A stretch of DNA of 64,000 nucleotides from NCBI GenBank assembly GCA_020086605.1, contig JACBWW010000012.1, positions 14,836,881 to 14,900,880 on the forward strand, in the 5' to 3' direction. This document shows, piece after piece, positions 12,407 to 25,777 of this stretch (its first letter is position 1; each line of letters starts with the position of its first letter). The notes beneath the pieces were generated by a model, which did no database searches, was not told the DNA's origin, and worked only from the letters and a program-made list of their open reading frames with translations. The DNA comes from Lanius collurio (Eukaryota > Chordata > Aves > Passeriformes > Laniidae). Made by a program: the position numbers and the translations under genes.

Positions 12407-12918
12407 CCTTATGTCCTGGGGTGACGACGTGAAGCCGCTTTTTCCTTACCCATCCGTTCAGTGCCCAAGGACACTGCGCCTTTAAGAGGGACCCCTCAGC
12501 CCCACAGCTCAGGGGCTCAGCGGGGCTGGGGAGGGGGGAGCGCTGTGCTGATCTTTGGGTTTCCTTTTGTTCCGGATAGCTGGGGAAAGGTTCTGTTGGG
12601 TTTTTTCTTCTTTTTTCCCTTTCCTTCCCCTTGCCTCACTGCCTCCCTTCCCTGGTCACTGGTCCAAGGTGGCCCCGGCTCGTCTGAGCACACGTGTCTG
12701 TTCCCTCTCCAGGAATTTGTATTTTGAGGGGGTTTTTTCCCTGTTCTACCCTGTTTTGTTTGGTGTTAATAAACAGTTTGGGTTTTTTCCACTCTCACTT
12801 GCTGTGACCCACTTGTCTCACTGGTGGAGGAAAAGGGGAGGTCCTTTTCCCTTCAGAGGAGACACTCATTTCAGAGTGTTTCCTCCCGAAGTTTTGTCTC
12901 CAAAACCGAGACACCTTA
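12407..12918 (+). mobile_element. Solo LTR of an endogenous retrovirus with 5-bp target duplication
   Basis: The 502-base element at 12412-12913 starts TGTCC and ends GAGACA, so its ends are the inverted pair TGTC/GACA. It is flanked on both sides by the exact 5-base duplication CCTTA (12407-12411 and 12914-12918). A TATA-like TTTAAGA lies at about 12480 and a polyadenylation signal AATAAA at 12768-12773, giving plus orientation with an ordered U3-R-U5 layout. No internal viral genes, primer-binding site or second LTR are present, so it is a solo LTR left by recombination. The 5-base duplication fits ERVL-like avian elements; the family assignment is inference. It is antisense to SNRK, the orientation usually tolerated in introns. 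The overlapping open frame at 12555-13133 is incidental. Confidence 0.9.
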
Positions 12919-15900
12919 TTATGTCACAAGACAGATGTCATCTCAGCAACATCTTCACAAGCCCTCCAATATCATGTTATAGCAAGCCTCTCATTTCTGG
13001 AAGCAGAGCCAAGCATTTGGATGCCTGCAGGTGTACTAAGAGAACACATTCAAGAGTTCTGCCCTGCCCCTTCATATGCAAGCTCTCCAGACAAGGGGTT
13101 GATTCCTTGTCCCTTTTCTGTGCCACAGTTTAACTAGATCACATCAATTGTTTGCAACTCCTCATGCAACTAAAGCCAACCAACCAGATGACTGATGCAA
13201 CACCTTTAACAAGGCTCTTGTTAACACAGCTGCATATTTTTCAGTCAAATCAGAAAACAGATTGCAAAAAACCACATAAATATACTGCTTTCTTCTCTAA
13301 ATATACAATTTTTGTTCATCCATTTAATATAATAATCACAGTTCATTCTGGAGAATTCTTCTATTCCAGAATAGTGTCATCTGGCTGAAAGATGCAGGAT
13401 CTTTAAGCAGGGTTGTCTTAAAGAAATTAGTAAAGGAGAATCAGAGGTTATTTTATTATAATGCATATTTACCAAGTGTTATTATTTCCCCAAACAATAC
13501 ACAAAGCCACACACAACAGTGTTCATTACCACAGTTTGGTCCTGTCATAATCAGTGCCAGTTTTAGATTTGAGACCCTTAATTGAAGGAACACAAGGATG
13601 AGAAGGGTTACAGAGACCACCTTTAAAATGCAGATTCAAACAATAATTTATTATTCACAATTTCAAGTTCTTTTCCTACTCTTAATAACTAGCAATTAGC
13701 AGATGAAGGCTTTTTGGAAACTGCTTATTTCTGTCCTTCAAGGGTCATCTAATTTGCTCTCTTTAGAAAACGGATGGAAAAGCAGAAATTAGGCCCAACA
13801 TGCTGCATGCATTTAGCATTCTTATAACTAGCAAAACTTCAAGTTATGAGAGTAAAGGAAGGCACAATTCTGTACTGTAGTAGCCAAATCAAGATCTCTT
13901 TCACAAGCCCTGTGAAGATCTCAAGATACAATTTAGCCTTTAAATTGGGCACTAGTTACTTGAAACTGTCATTGCTATGACAAGAATAAAATAAGAATAA
14001 AAGCAGTAGTAACTAGCTGCAGTAGAGAATATTTTTGTTTTCTAAGCCATTAAATAATCAGAAAAGGACCATGAACCCTGACAACCAGGGCTGTAGTCAC
14101 TGCCATAGAAACCAAATTACAACAGTAGTTGTGCTACACCTGTCTTAAATATAGGGTGGTCAAACATCTGTCATGTTCAAGTTTGCATACTCCACCATTT
14201 TGTTAGTCACTTACTGCTTTCTGATGTTTGTGATTTACTCCTAAAATAAGTACTTAGGGTTTCAGTAAGTTACAACTAAAGTGGCATGGGATGCTTATAG
14301 CTTCATATTCCCTCAAACTTCTACCATTCCTCAGAAGCCAGACATTTGTCACACTTTATATATGCTATATGAACTTGTGATCTTAAGCAATTAAAAATCC
14401 ATACTCATTTTGGAAAAGACACATTTGCTTTTACATACATAATGTAAATTGAGTCTGCTTACTGAAGTTGTTTATTTCAGACCTTGATGGATAAAACGGT
14501 GTATTTTTTTTTCCTCCTAACTTAAATTTAGAAACAGTTTACAGTGTATACTGCTCAGCTGCTAAGATGGATCTTTCTACAAAAATTATTTGTAATACTG
14601 AGTAAATTTAGCCAGGTTTTATAAATTTCTCTTCACGGTACTGTAACAGCTGAACATTATAGTTATTTTCTACTAGGAGCCACTTAAGCTAACAGGAAAC
14701 AAGCCAACTTTTGCGGAGATGACAAATGTTTACATGTTTATTCTGCCTACAGAGGTATCAACAGAATGTAAATAAATGAAGGGTGGAAACAGACCTAAAT
14801 TTCCAGGATTATGGGCAGTTACTCCATACACTGTGTTAAGACATTGAAGAATGTTACCACTGCTGCTGCTACCTCTTCAGAGCAGATTTGATGAAAAAAG
14901 CCCATAGAAACCTGATGAATACAAGCCTTGGAAGAGATTCAAAATATCAGCACTTCAATACTTACTTCTTGTATGCAGAGCTAAATAGGAACAACTCTAT
15001 GTAAAATCATCAGTATCTCTGCACTCTAGGCATGTTCATGGCTAGGCAGCAACTGGCCAGTATCTGCAGACTGCTCTCTTGAACTCAAGACACAAAAATC
15101 TCATCATGAACTACTCGATTTGGATTGAAGGGTGGAACCTTGATGGGTTATGGAGCAGGTACAGGCTGGTAGCTCAGGAGGGTAAGTGGCAAGCATGCTT
15201 GTTACAAGTTAGAATTTAAGAACCCGCTCACAGGCTGAGGGAAACTGAATGAACACTCAAATGTATAGCACAGCTCCACATAATCGTCTTAAGAACCAAA
15301 ACACAATTAAACAGTAAAAATGCGTATGACAGGTGAAACACTGCAGAAAATGAGACTTCTGTTAGAAATAGTGATGAAACATTATATACAACAGTACAAA
15401 AGATAAAAGCTGGTATCATATTACTGAATAATTTGAATGGTGCTTGTTGATACACCTGTGCTTCAGAAGGAGAGTAAGAAAAGTATTTCCACTCCTGTAG
15501 AAGCTAAAAATCTTTAAGAAGTTGCATCCCTTTCATAAAAAGTCAGTAGCAAGAAGGCATAGAGTAATTGTGTTAAAACATTTCAGCATTTCTTTATATC
15601 ACAAGTATTTTTACACTGCCATGTGCAAAGTCTACTGACAAATCTGGATCATGATCAAATTGGACCAGTAAAATTTCAAGTGTAAGAGTAAAGAAAAAAC
15701 ATTATTTTTTCATAGATACTCAATTTTTAGATGATTGAACTATTCTTTCACTCTTTAATTGTTAATGAAAAAGGCTTTGAATGAACTTGTATACTGACCT
15801 CTCTAGTTCTCTGAGATATTACCATTTGTTAACTCAACTTTGTCTTTGTAAAATGGAATTTATTTTTCCCTTGCTGAAGGCTGAGGAAGAAAACATCCAC

Positions 15901-16194
15901 AATCAAGTCTAACATTTTCAAAATTAACATGCAGAACTGGGGGTTTTCTTTATTTTAAAGCACTATAAATCCTATTAGGACACATAGCAGAGAAAAGAAT
16001 TAGTAGAAATCTTTTCCTTTCCCCCATTCCTCCAAAAAAGAGCATAAATAGCAAATGGCATTTGGCAAATTATTTTCCTAATTAGCTTATCTAGCTGGTG
16101 AAACAGTCTGTTCTAAGTTATCTTGCTTGACTAAGACACAATCATCAGTAACTAAGTCTTCAGAAGTGATTCCTATTTTCATTCAGTCTGGCAA

Positions 16195-16686
16195 CTAGTA
16201 CTCGTACTCTGGCCACCCCAACATAAGGAGAACACGGACTTGCTGCAGTGAGGAGGCCATGAAGATGATCAGAGGGCTGGAGCACCTCTCCTATGGAGAC
16301 AGGCTGAAAGAGTTGGGGTAGTTTAGCCTGGAAAAGAGAAGGTTCTGGGGAGACCTTTGAGCACCTTCCACACCTAAAGAGAGCTGGAGAGAGACTTTTT
16401 CCATAGGAATGTGGTGACACAACAAAGGCTGATGGCTTTAAACTGAGAGAGGGGAGGTTTATATTGGATATTAGGAAGAAATTCTTCACTGTCAAGGTGG
16501 TGAGGCACTGGAACAGGTTGCCCAGAGAAGTTGTGGATGCCCCACTGTCTGTCAGTGTTCAAGGCCAGGTTGGATGGGACTCTGAGCAACCTGGTCCAGT
16601 GGGAGGTGGCCCTGCCACAGCAGGGGGTTGGGAATATAACTCTACTTTAAGGTCCCTTCCAACTCAAAACATTCTATGATTTCATG
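16195..16686 (+). mobile_element. CR1 LINE fragment (3' end, plus orientation)
   Basis: Contains the ordered CR1 3' hallmarks: CTCTGGCCACCCC near 16210, AAGATGATCAGAGGGCTGGAG near 16262, the TTTAAACTGAGAGAGGGGAG phrase near 16437, CACTGGAACAGGTTGCCCAG near 16507, GGCCAGGTTGGATGGGACTC near 16563, and GGTCCCTTCCAACTC near 16650 leading to TTCTATGATTTCATGATT. It is 5'-truncated, diverged and internally scrambled at about 16360-16430. It lies in SNRK intron 3, antisense to the gene. Open frames at 16160-16679 are within this element and are not genes. Confidence 0.93.
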
Positions 16687-19600
16687 ATTTTTCCCTGAAG
16701 TCAATAGCATGGGTTTTGCTGGTTGAGTAAAACCACTAAAATACAAACAGTTGTTCATTTCTTTTTTTTTTAGTAACTAATGCATCTCAAATTTCAGTAA
16801 GGATACTTTAACTGAAAACACCACCACTGAAATGTCTTACTGAACGCATGCCACTGCCTTTATTCCAAAATAGCCAGTTTTACTCCAAATCATTATTCTG
16901 CATTTAAAAATAAATTCTATCTCCTTTGGTATCTGTTGTTTAGCGCCAAAAAAGTTACTGAATCTATATCAAGAAACCAAACTAAACCAACATTTTCTGC
17001 ATGAATTCCAATACTACTGTTCCAGAAAATAATTCGCCAGAATAAAATCCAATATTAATTAGTTAAATATAAAAGGAAGTTTTCTTCTTTATAAAACATG
17101 TTCTCAAAATCATGGGATATATCAAAGTCTATACAGCACATGTACACATCTCACTGCAATGACTTTGTTCTTTTTTTGGTGTATAAAGACAATTTGCTCC
17201 TGGTATCTTAAAAATTCTTCATATTTTCTGATGGTTTATCTTTTCCTACACATTTTAGCTATACCATGCATTAATTTGTACTTTATTCATAAAAAAATAA
17301 CATCTGAATACATGATTTACACATGAATGCAAAACTTGGGCATCTGGTTTATAGCTAGGTAGTACAATACTGATTTTGGTCCCACCAGATCTGTGTTGCC
17401 AAATTAGTTAGCCACAGGCTGGAAATAATCTGAATACTCGTTTGAAAGATACATGAAATTAAGCTTCTTGGCTGTGGAGATGTATTCATCATAATGATGC
17501 CTTGCTCCACAACAGCATCTTGAAATACTATGAAAACAGTTCTCCCATAAACACAGCAACATGACTATATCCTTATACTTAAATTACAGTTTAGCTGATA
17601 TGGCAGTAACTGAAGCCTATCTTGACAGCTTCTTCTCCGTAGTTTCACTTGGAAAATTATTCTTTGCTTCACCCAGCAGTTTACTGGTGAATGCATGAAA
17701 ACTTGCATAAAGTAATCCAGAACAGAACATAAATTATACTTCATAAATATTAGCTTGCTCAGATTTACTGAGAACTTATCAGGATCACAGATTCGCACAG
17801 TTCACTGCAGCCCCATCACATCGAAGCTTCACTTCTGAAGGCTCCAATCCTTGCAGCATAACATCCGCAATTTTAAGCACTAGAAGTATTTTCTTGTCAA
17901 TACAGTAATTAGATTGAGGGGGGAAAAAAAAAGAACCGAAGGATAGTATACTGCATGAAAACTGAACTCCCCTTTCATTAGAAAGAAACTTTACTACCTG
18001 CATACAAATTGCCTCAAAAGATAAATTCTTTGTTATCCTCAAGACTGTGACTTTCTAGAAATGCTTTAAAACATTTTTTTCCCCTTGCCCCTTCTAAAAA
18101 GTATAAAAAGTTCATTTCTGATAAGTTTTCAAATTTGACTCGATTTTTTCAGCAGCATACGATACACAGCGCAGCAAGGTGAAGGCAGGAAAGTGTGGCC
18201 ATTAACACCAGTATAACTAGAGAAGACAGCAGGACAGAAATACACCTGGTACTCACATCAGTTCCTTCTCCTGTGCTTCAAAAAATATTTGAAGCTGAGA
18301 ACTAGTGTTCAATTCTCCTAAAAATACACTGCCAATAATGATGAATTTCAGTCCAAGGAGTTTCTGTTACACAGAAGGTGAAGGTAAGTGACCTAATCTT
18401 GCTAACTCCAGAGACAGGTCCTACCACTCTCCCCCAGAACTCCACTCTAAGTCCCATGTTCCCTTCACCTCCTGTGCACCTGCTCTTGCACTCAATCCTA
18501 AAGGAACAAACAGCTCTGCTAATCTGGCAGAAGTTAAGCCTGCAGAAAGCAAGTTTTCTGTCAGTTTTTGGCCAACAGTTTTCTGTCAAGTTAGCTGGTG
18601 AAAGTCAGTTCATCAAGTGGCCAGCCATGCAGCAGAGTGCAGCACAAGAGAAGCGGTAGCTCTGCACTGAAGCAAGCAAAACAGAAGGGGAAGCAGGCCT
18701 TATACTGGAAGCAGCTAAGTATCACACTTTCAGCTTTCTGCACCCTTCCAGCCTCAAGCTTATTCCATAATGTATCTGAATGGTCTCAAGCGTTGCAATA
18801 CAACAATAAAAAAGGAGATTTTCAAAATAGAACAAGCAGAGAAATGTTTCTCATTTCTGTCAAATTTGGCTATAATCTGATTTTGAGCATACTGAAACTC
18901 CAAAATGCTGCCACGGTATGCTCAATTATTCAATATGGTCTGCAAGGATCTTACAACCTTGTTTATTTAATACCAGTCAGTCAAATCTTACATTCAGTGG
19001 CTTTTTTAGTGCAAAAGGTGAGGGTATGTAGCCATTTGGTATAGCCTTACATTAGTCATTCAGTTTGAGAATAAAGTGTTATTTTATACACCCAGAAACA
19101 TCTAAACTAGCTCCACACAGGCAAGACAGTCACTGGGGCTACTCGGCTATGCTCAAGCACCTTGTGAATATGGCTGAAGCTTTGAAACACTGAGCACACT
19201 CCAGCAACACTGTATTTAAGTAAAAAGTCCTTGCAAATACTTAATGCAAAAAGAAAACAAAGGATGGGATCATTACAACAGACACAAAGTGGGTCTTAAA
19301 GCAGTGGATCATCATCTCAGGAAAGCAGAATGTGTAACAGAGCCTCTCTTTCCTTCTGTAATCAAAAACATGTGACTAGATACTGTATATGTAGTTTTAC
19401 CATATTGACAGAAGATATCCAGATCTGAGTTGTGCAAGCCCGTATCTAACTACTAAAGCTGTAGAAGTTATCTGCAACTTCCATGGCAGCAGCAATTTGG
19501 ACATGGACTACAAATTGCCAGCTGAGTAGCACTGAGCTACAGTAACCACAATATTCTTGTTAGTCATGTCTTTTACGAGGAACATCTTGCAACCATTCTC

Positions 19601-22600
19601 TTTTTGCTGCTGTGATGACAGACTGCAATGCTAAGTAACTCTGATGGTAACTACAATGTTACTTGTGCATTACAATACTTTTCTAAAGGCCAGTGCTCAA
19701 CTATGCTAAATATACAAAACTCCAATACTACAATCTGAATTTGCCCATTTTTCATCCCCAGAAGAACAAATTTACTCTGCAAGATGTTTCCATACATCTG
19801 CAAAGTCCCCAGCTACATTAATACAAACCTATCACAAGTGTCTATGTCTTCCAGTTACTGTAGCCTACACAGCACTTCACACTTTGTAGAGATGCCAAGC
19901 AGTTAAAATAGAACTTGCCCTGTGCTGAAACAATCAACTAATCTGACAAACTCCAACTAAATTACATCACCTAGGAACGAGGCGACTTCTATTTATTTAA
20001 TAATCTAATCTCTACTGATGCTGGTAGAGCAAGAGGAAGACTACTACCAGAAGCACACAACTCTCTCTCATCTGTAGTTATTAAATTTTAAATACTGATG
20101 GAATTCACAGTATCACACCACTGCTCTAGATAGAACTCTGATCTAAAGTAGCATGTCCATTTGATTTAGGAAATGAACTTTATGTCCAACAACAGTCCTC
20201 CCACTTTCCTCTGATTAGAACAAATTTTAATTAAGTATAAAAAAAAACATGGGAAACTACAAGCAACAGAACTTCTCATTATCTAACTCACTCAGCTTTT
20301 TGAAAAGCCCTGGGAACATATAACATTGCCCAATATTCCTCTTGCATCATTATAACTACAGCTTTAAACACAAAGGAAATGAGAGACCTAAATTAACTAG
20401 ACTCTTTTCAAGTGTGCAAATTTTCAAGTGACACCACAAAGGGCAGATTAAACCTTCAACCAGCTGAAACAGTTATATTTTCATAAAGCAAGCTTTTCTA
20501 TTACCTTTTTTAAGCACATAACTTAACAAAAGTTTGCCCTAAATATTTCAGCTGTTTGTTGAAAGAAAATGTAAATTGTCTTCCTTTATATACTCATTCT
20601 AATATTATTCATAAGAGATCCAAAAGCCAAGTTTGTGGCAAAGTCTTTGGCCAAAAAAAACCCATCATATACCCTGATCAATTTTCCTTCCAGTAATTTT
20701 TGCAACAATTTTCCATAAATAAAAATAGGTGTGGGGTTTTAAAAATATAATGAATGCAAATGTACTTTAATATGCACAGAGTGTAAGCAGGGAAATCCAT
20801 TTCAATTTGTCATTTTAGTGAACTGAGTTGGATTTCAAGTGATCAGATGCTCACAAGAGGGGCAAGACCATGTAGTTGCACTGGGGAAAGCATGACGTTT
20901 TTACTAAGGAACAAGTTTTTAGATTGGTTCAGCTGTAATGTAATTTCACTCTAACAGGCAGAAAAATCTCTGCCATTGTCAGTCACTATTACTGCAATAT
21001 TAATAGCTCCATTCAGCCAACAGCTGAATGAGTTCACAGCACTCCACCCCTATTCTAAGTTATATATACACACACCTTGCACATTACTCATATCACAATG
21101 TAACTGATGCTATTGCTTTCTTGAAAAATTCTACTTCTGAATTTATATACTCCTAGTCCACAAGTACAACCTCATTCGAGCATGAAAGTTTACCTTTCAA
21201 GTTTAAGAAAGGTTTGCAGAAGTTGATTTCTCAGTTACATAATTACATTTTTAGTGATCAATTTCCAAAATTTACATTTATGATTTCTTTGGGGAAAGAG
21301 GGCTTTAAAGAAGGACCTATTTTTTCTTCCCCCACAATCTTTGTATTTAAAATACATAAATCATATTTAGAAAACTCGTATAGTGTACCTTACCTTTTTA
21401 CCCATAGTTAGAAAAGGAAAATCCAGACCCTCCAAGGTCATCATCTCATTGGAATCTTGTAGTAAATTTTGGTATTTTCACTGTTAACTGACAGTACTTC
21501 ATAAAGAACTTGTAGTGCATTACAAAGTGATGAAAAATATGCCACTAAAATGTTAGGATACAAGCACTTCAATCGCTCAACTAGGATAGAAGTTTTAAGT
21601 ATCCACTCGCTGAGACAGCATGGGGAAGAAGTAAGCAAAAACTAACCCCTGATGTGTATTTAAATATTCTCAGAAATAGAAGATAATTGGCATCCTTAGA
21701 CACCAGTTAAAAGAATTTAATTTTTTCCTATTTTTTCTACTTTTCACATCAATCCATGCCATATTAGCCAGACTTCCCCCTCTATGAATCCATTCAAAAA
21801 TTTTCTTTTAGTATTATTCAGAAGTTTACCTCCCTGATTGTTTACAAAGTCCTCTAACAAACATTATTACATTTACGATTAAAAGGTCCAAAGCATGCTT
21901 TTTTAATGATGTAATTCAGTTTGGACCAGCTGGTCATAATGCTCCTCATTCTCCCTCCCCCATTAATCTCCACACACCACCTTTTTCCCAAGCATCTTCA
22001 ACTGGGCAGCAATATCAAAACCTAATTTTTTGCTCATCCTCCAAAATTAACTGCTATTCCATTTTTCAAGAAAAAATTCACATAAGGCACTGTACAGAAT
22101 ATTTAACAAATGCATTTTTCTATCTTGTTTTGAAGGCCACAGCTTCAGGAAATTCTCAAAATAAAAAGACCTAGGAGAACACAGAAGAATTCAGGAGCTC
22201 TAGTTGGCCACTAATAAAACCAGAACCACTCATCTAAAACATCTGACTCTAAATAGAAATAATTTTGTAAAGTATCACTCTAGCATCAACATGGATTTGC
22301 AAACCCAGAAATAACAGAGATCTAAAATTCCTAATTTTAGCACACATAGGAAAGTACTTTCAAGTCCAGAAAACCCAGAGTACAATACCTATTCAAAGTC
22401 AGAAGCCATGAAGTGTTATTCAAATGTTTAGGCAAAGACTATAATACCTAATAGCTGAAAATATTTGTATTTAAAAATAATGCAAGAATTGTAGTGCAAC
22501 AGTTTTGTATGCCTGTCAGCACACAAAATTAGCTGATTGTTTACTTTGGGTAAATTAGCAAAAACCCAGACAACTCTGTCTTAATTTAAACCATCACTAC

Positions 22601-23637
22601 AGTCACTACTATAAAACATAACACACACGGCCATATACAGAGTCCTAATGGGTGCTATTAACACCCGTGAAAGTATCAGATACTGGGCAAACAAGAGGCA
22701 TGTTGACTACCAGAAGCTATTTTTGAGGCACCATTTGGAATTATATGTACCTACACCTGCTGGAGAAGTGAGCTGTATCTCACTCATGTACCTCAGCTAA
22801 CATTTGAGCAATCTATATGACTACAGGACAATATTAAGTGACCCTATCAATGTTTACAGCTATTCTAAAAAGTCTGACAATTACTTCTACTAGAATAAGC
22901 AGTAGACCTAAGAAAGTAAGAGAATTATATGTAGTAGTCCCCCCTGGACACTCCACTTTGCAGCTAGAAACATGCAAACTCATTTACACATTACTATTTC
23001 TTTTACCTTTTATACAATCAGGAGCAACTGGGAACTCATCTGCTACTTTCAGTTCTCAGACAAAAAAAAAGGGCAGAGAAGGGGCAGAGAGAGTTGAAGG
23101 TTCCTTTAACTCCCTGTCTCCTCCTTTGATAGCTGAGTTAGAACTTGGTACACCTGGCTTCCCACCACCTTGCAGCAGAACGTGTAAGCAGCCGGGGCTC
23201 ACAGTGCTATTCTTACATGGCTAAATTGAGCAAAGAAAATCACTGGCGATTGGGTGCAATGGAGTGTGGGGTCATGTTAAAAATAAATTTGAAACAGGCA
23301 ACTTTTCCAAAAAGAAGATGGGTTCTCTCTAACAAAGTATTTATAAATACACCCATTGCATCCACATTATAATTAATTTTTAAAAATTACAAGCTATACA
23401 ATTGCATCATTTCATACAGAAAGAACTTCTAAGAGTTTTTAAGAATGTTTCGAGAAATCTCCTTCATACAAGAGCTGCTCCAGCAGTAACTCATCCACAG
23501 CTCATTCAGGTTATATTACTTCTTGCCAATTAGCTGGCTTCCACATATGACATTATCTTGAAACAGAAAACAGAGGTACAAGATCATGGTACTTATGTTT
23601 GTAGACTACTGGTTCAACTCAAAGTGGACATACATAC

Positions 23638-24226
23638 CCACTGCTGGTGCATCATATTCATCCCCAAGTAAAATTTCAGGAGCAGAATAGGCCAGAGATC
23701 CACAGCTTGTGGTGAGCTTCTTTCCAGGCTGAAATTTGTTGCTGAAGCCAAAATCAGTCAATTTCACAAGTCCTTGTTTTTCAAAGAAAACCACATTCTC
23801 TGGTTTTAAGTCTCTATGAACTACATGCAGTTTATGGCAGTAGGATATAGCATGAACTATTTGAGCGAAGTATTTTTTTGCCAGATCCTCATTGAGACCT
23901 TCCTCATGTTTCATGATGTAATCAAACATATCTCCACCATCCCCCAGCTCTAAGATGAGATACAGCTTCGTCTGGGTGTCAATCACTTCGTACAGCCGCA
24001 CTATGTTGGGATGCTGCACTAATTTCATGCACCTGACTTCTTGAAAGAGATGTCCAGTGGCAAGAGTGTCCAGCTTGGTCTTGTCAATGACTTTTACTGC
24101 TACTTTTTCACCCGTAAAGACATGCCGAGCAAGTTTGACCACAGCAAAATGGCCTCTGCCCAAAGTTTTATCCAAGTCATACAATCCTGCAATTTTTCCA
24201 TCATATCCTCGTTTGAAGCCTGCCAT
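23638..24226 (-). CDS. SNRK: SNRK exon 3, coding part (start codon, kinase N-lobe to activation segment)
   Basis: Encodes residues 1-196 of SNF-related serine/threonine kinase, an AMPK-family (CAMK group) enzyme that transfers ATP phosphate to protein serine/threonine and is activated by LKB1. The start is the ATG at 24226, giving [11 protein letters not shown] as in vertebrate SNRK. The glycine loop LGRGHFAVV is at 22-30, the ATP-binding lysine K45 is in VAVK, and E63 is the helix-C glutamate. The catalytic loop HRDLKPEN is at 137-144, DFG at 158-160, the LKB1-target Thr173 in LTTSCGS, and SAPE at 181-184. All key catalytic residues are intact. The exon ends one base into codon 197 at a GTATGT donor. 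Similarity to mammalian SNRK is very high throughout. Frames on the opposite strand are shadows. Confidence 0.99.
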
Positions 24227-24331
24227 TCTGTTTCAGAAGCTGAAATAATATTCAAACTCTTTGGAAACGTGGTATTTTCATATAAGAGTATCTGATGCAA
24301 ATAAATAGCCCATAATCACTGCCAAGCATAC
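24227..24331 (-). other. SNRK: SNRK 5' untranslated part of exon 3
   Basis: The exon starts at 24331 after a clear polypyrimidine tract and TTTTTAG acceptor. The 105 bases before the main ATG contain further ATGs in other frames. One upstream frame that begins in exon 2 (25706) would end at the TGA at 24254-24252, 25 bases before the main start. Another would end at 24280-24278. The main ATG sits in the context ACAGAATGG: A at -1, and G rather than A at -3 of the Kozak window only if counted loosely, so the context is moderate. Confidence 0.85.
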
Positions 24332-25684
24332 CTAAAAATAAAGAGACAAGATTATATAATTGTATAAGAGTAAGCAAAATTATTATCCTGTAATTACCCA
24401 AAGTTACATTAGCACATTACTACAGACTATTTATGAAATAGTCTTCAGGAATTTTTGCAAAGACTTTAATAAACCAGGCTGTGCTAACTTGCAGATTTCT
24501 GACATCACATTATCAGTATACTTGAAGAAAGTGAGTTTCAACACTACAATAACGAAAATTTGTCTCAAATTCAGTGGTGTTCATTGTCTTAAGTCAGAAA
24601 TCTTTCAAGCAGCACTTGAAGAAATTGGTATTATAAGGACTGTTAAAATGGCCTAGATGAAATCCATAACTGTTCCAGATACATTATAAAACAGCTGGGC
24701 AGCACAGGATATCAGCAAAAGGAACATACTTACATTGTATCTCTTTTTTGGCACATCCCTTCATATTGCACATCAAACAGCTCTAATAGTAATAAAGTTC
24801 TGATGACGTGACTTGGGACTTTTACCTCCTCCCTTTTAACAGCTTTTTGTTTAGAAAAGCTCAGAGTGACATACAATACCTAATTTTGTTACTCTAATTA
24901 GCTTGAGCATTATCAATCAATACTGTAATTACAGCAAATGAACAAAGCTTTAAAGGCTGAAATGAAACATTTGGGTTGGATGTACCTAGTGCAAATAAAA
25001 TTATTTTGCTAAATATTTTGACTTAAGTTTTACAAACTGGTGATAAAAAGTTTGGAGGTAGGCTGCAAATGTTCAGCAGTTCTAGGAATGAGTGAGGAGA
25101 AGGGGAAGAAGAGTGGGAAAGAAGCAGAGAAGACTCAAGAGTTCAGCTTTTTTATACTGAATTCTTGCTTACTAGGTGTTTAGCATTTAAGCAAACAAGA
25201 CCCAACTTATAAAATATTTACATTCAGTACTGGTTTTGAAGGTTTTAGTCCCATTGTCATTTTTTCCCACACACAAAACCTCCCAAAATCTTTTCCTGCA
25301 TTGTTAACTTAGGCTGAGGTTTAAATTAAAAATTGTAGTTATCAAAAAGCTAACCATTTCTCCAACTTTGAATGCACAATAGAAATATGAAAATTAAATG
25401 GCTCACTGCCAACTCTAAAATACAGAAAACATAGCTCTTTAGAATATATTTTCAGTTTCAAAACTGAACTTCAAAAAGATAATCTTTGAAAAGGAAGCTG
25501 GCAAACAAACAGACCCTTACATTAGTTATTCTCAAATTGAAGTGTAAGCTTTAGATTAAAAACACTCCCTGTTAAACAAGTTATTTCACAGACAGTGAAA
25601 CTAATGAACCTGGTTTCGTATGAATTCAATTACAAAGCTGGGGGTCCTATGAGGATTCTCTGATGTTGTACAAGCTCACCTTAC
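24332..25684 (-). other. SNRK: SNRK intron 2
   Basis: A 1353-base intron between the non-coding exon at 25685-25777 and the start-codon exon, with donor GTAAGG and acceptor TTTTTAG. It is AT-rich with no recognised repeat or gene. The frame at 24360-24656 on the plus strand has no features suggesting it is expressed. Confidence 0.8.
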
Positions 25685-25777
25685 CGCTTCTCTCAGCTGG
25701 AGCCATGATACAACCTCTTCACCATCCAGCTGCCTGCTTCCACAAAACCCATAGAATTCAGTTTGAGACCTCCATTC
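25685..25777 (-). other. SNRK: SNRK exon 2 (non-coding, 93 bases; uORF-bearing)
   Basis: Bounded by the acceptor AATTTTACAG (ending at 25778) and the donor GTAAGG starting at 25684. SNRK in mammals also has non-coding exons before its start-codon exon. The exon holds several ATGs. The one at 25775 stops after five codons. The one at 25752, with an in-frame ATG at 25725, stops inside the exon. The one at 25706 runs across the junction into exon 3. The remaining frame is open through all 93 bases (31 codons), though a run this long is not statistically surprising. The call rests on the splice-site pair and position; transcript evidence is not available here. Confidence 0.72.

Larger units (their letters stand above)
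9045..23637 (-). other. SNRK: SNRK intron 3 (largest intron in the window)
   Basis: A 14.6-kb intron with donor GTATGT at 23637 and acceptor TTTACAG. It contains a solo LTR (12412-12913) and a CR1 copy (about 16195-16686), both antisense to SNRK. The rest is AT-rich sequence in which I recognise nothing. Open frames such as those at 18598-19044 and 22838-23224 have no splice context, no recognised domain and ordinary intron composition, so I do not call them genes. Confidence 0.9.

Noticed and set aside
12555..13133. 192-codon open frame on the plus strand
   Set aside because: It starts inside the solo LTR and runs past its end into unrelated intron; the LTR boundaries and target duplication explain it better than a gene.
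18598..19044. 148-codon plus-strand frame in SNRK intron 3
   Set aside because: No domain I recognise, no splice or promoter context, ordinary intron composition; it is antisense to a well-supported gene.
24041..24295. Plus-strand frames opposite the SNRK start-codon exon
   Set aside because: They are shadows of the conserved SNRK coding sequence on the other strand.
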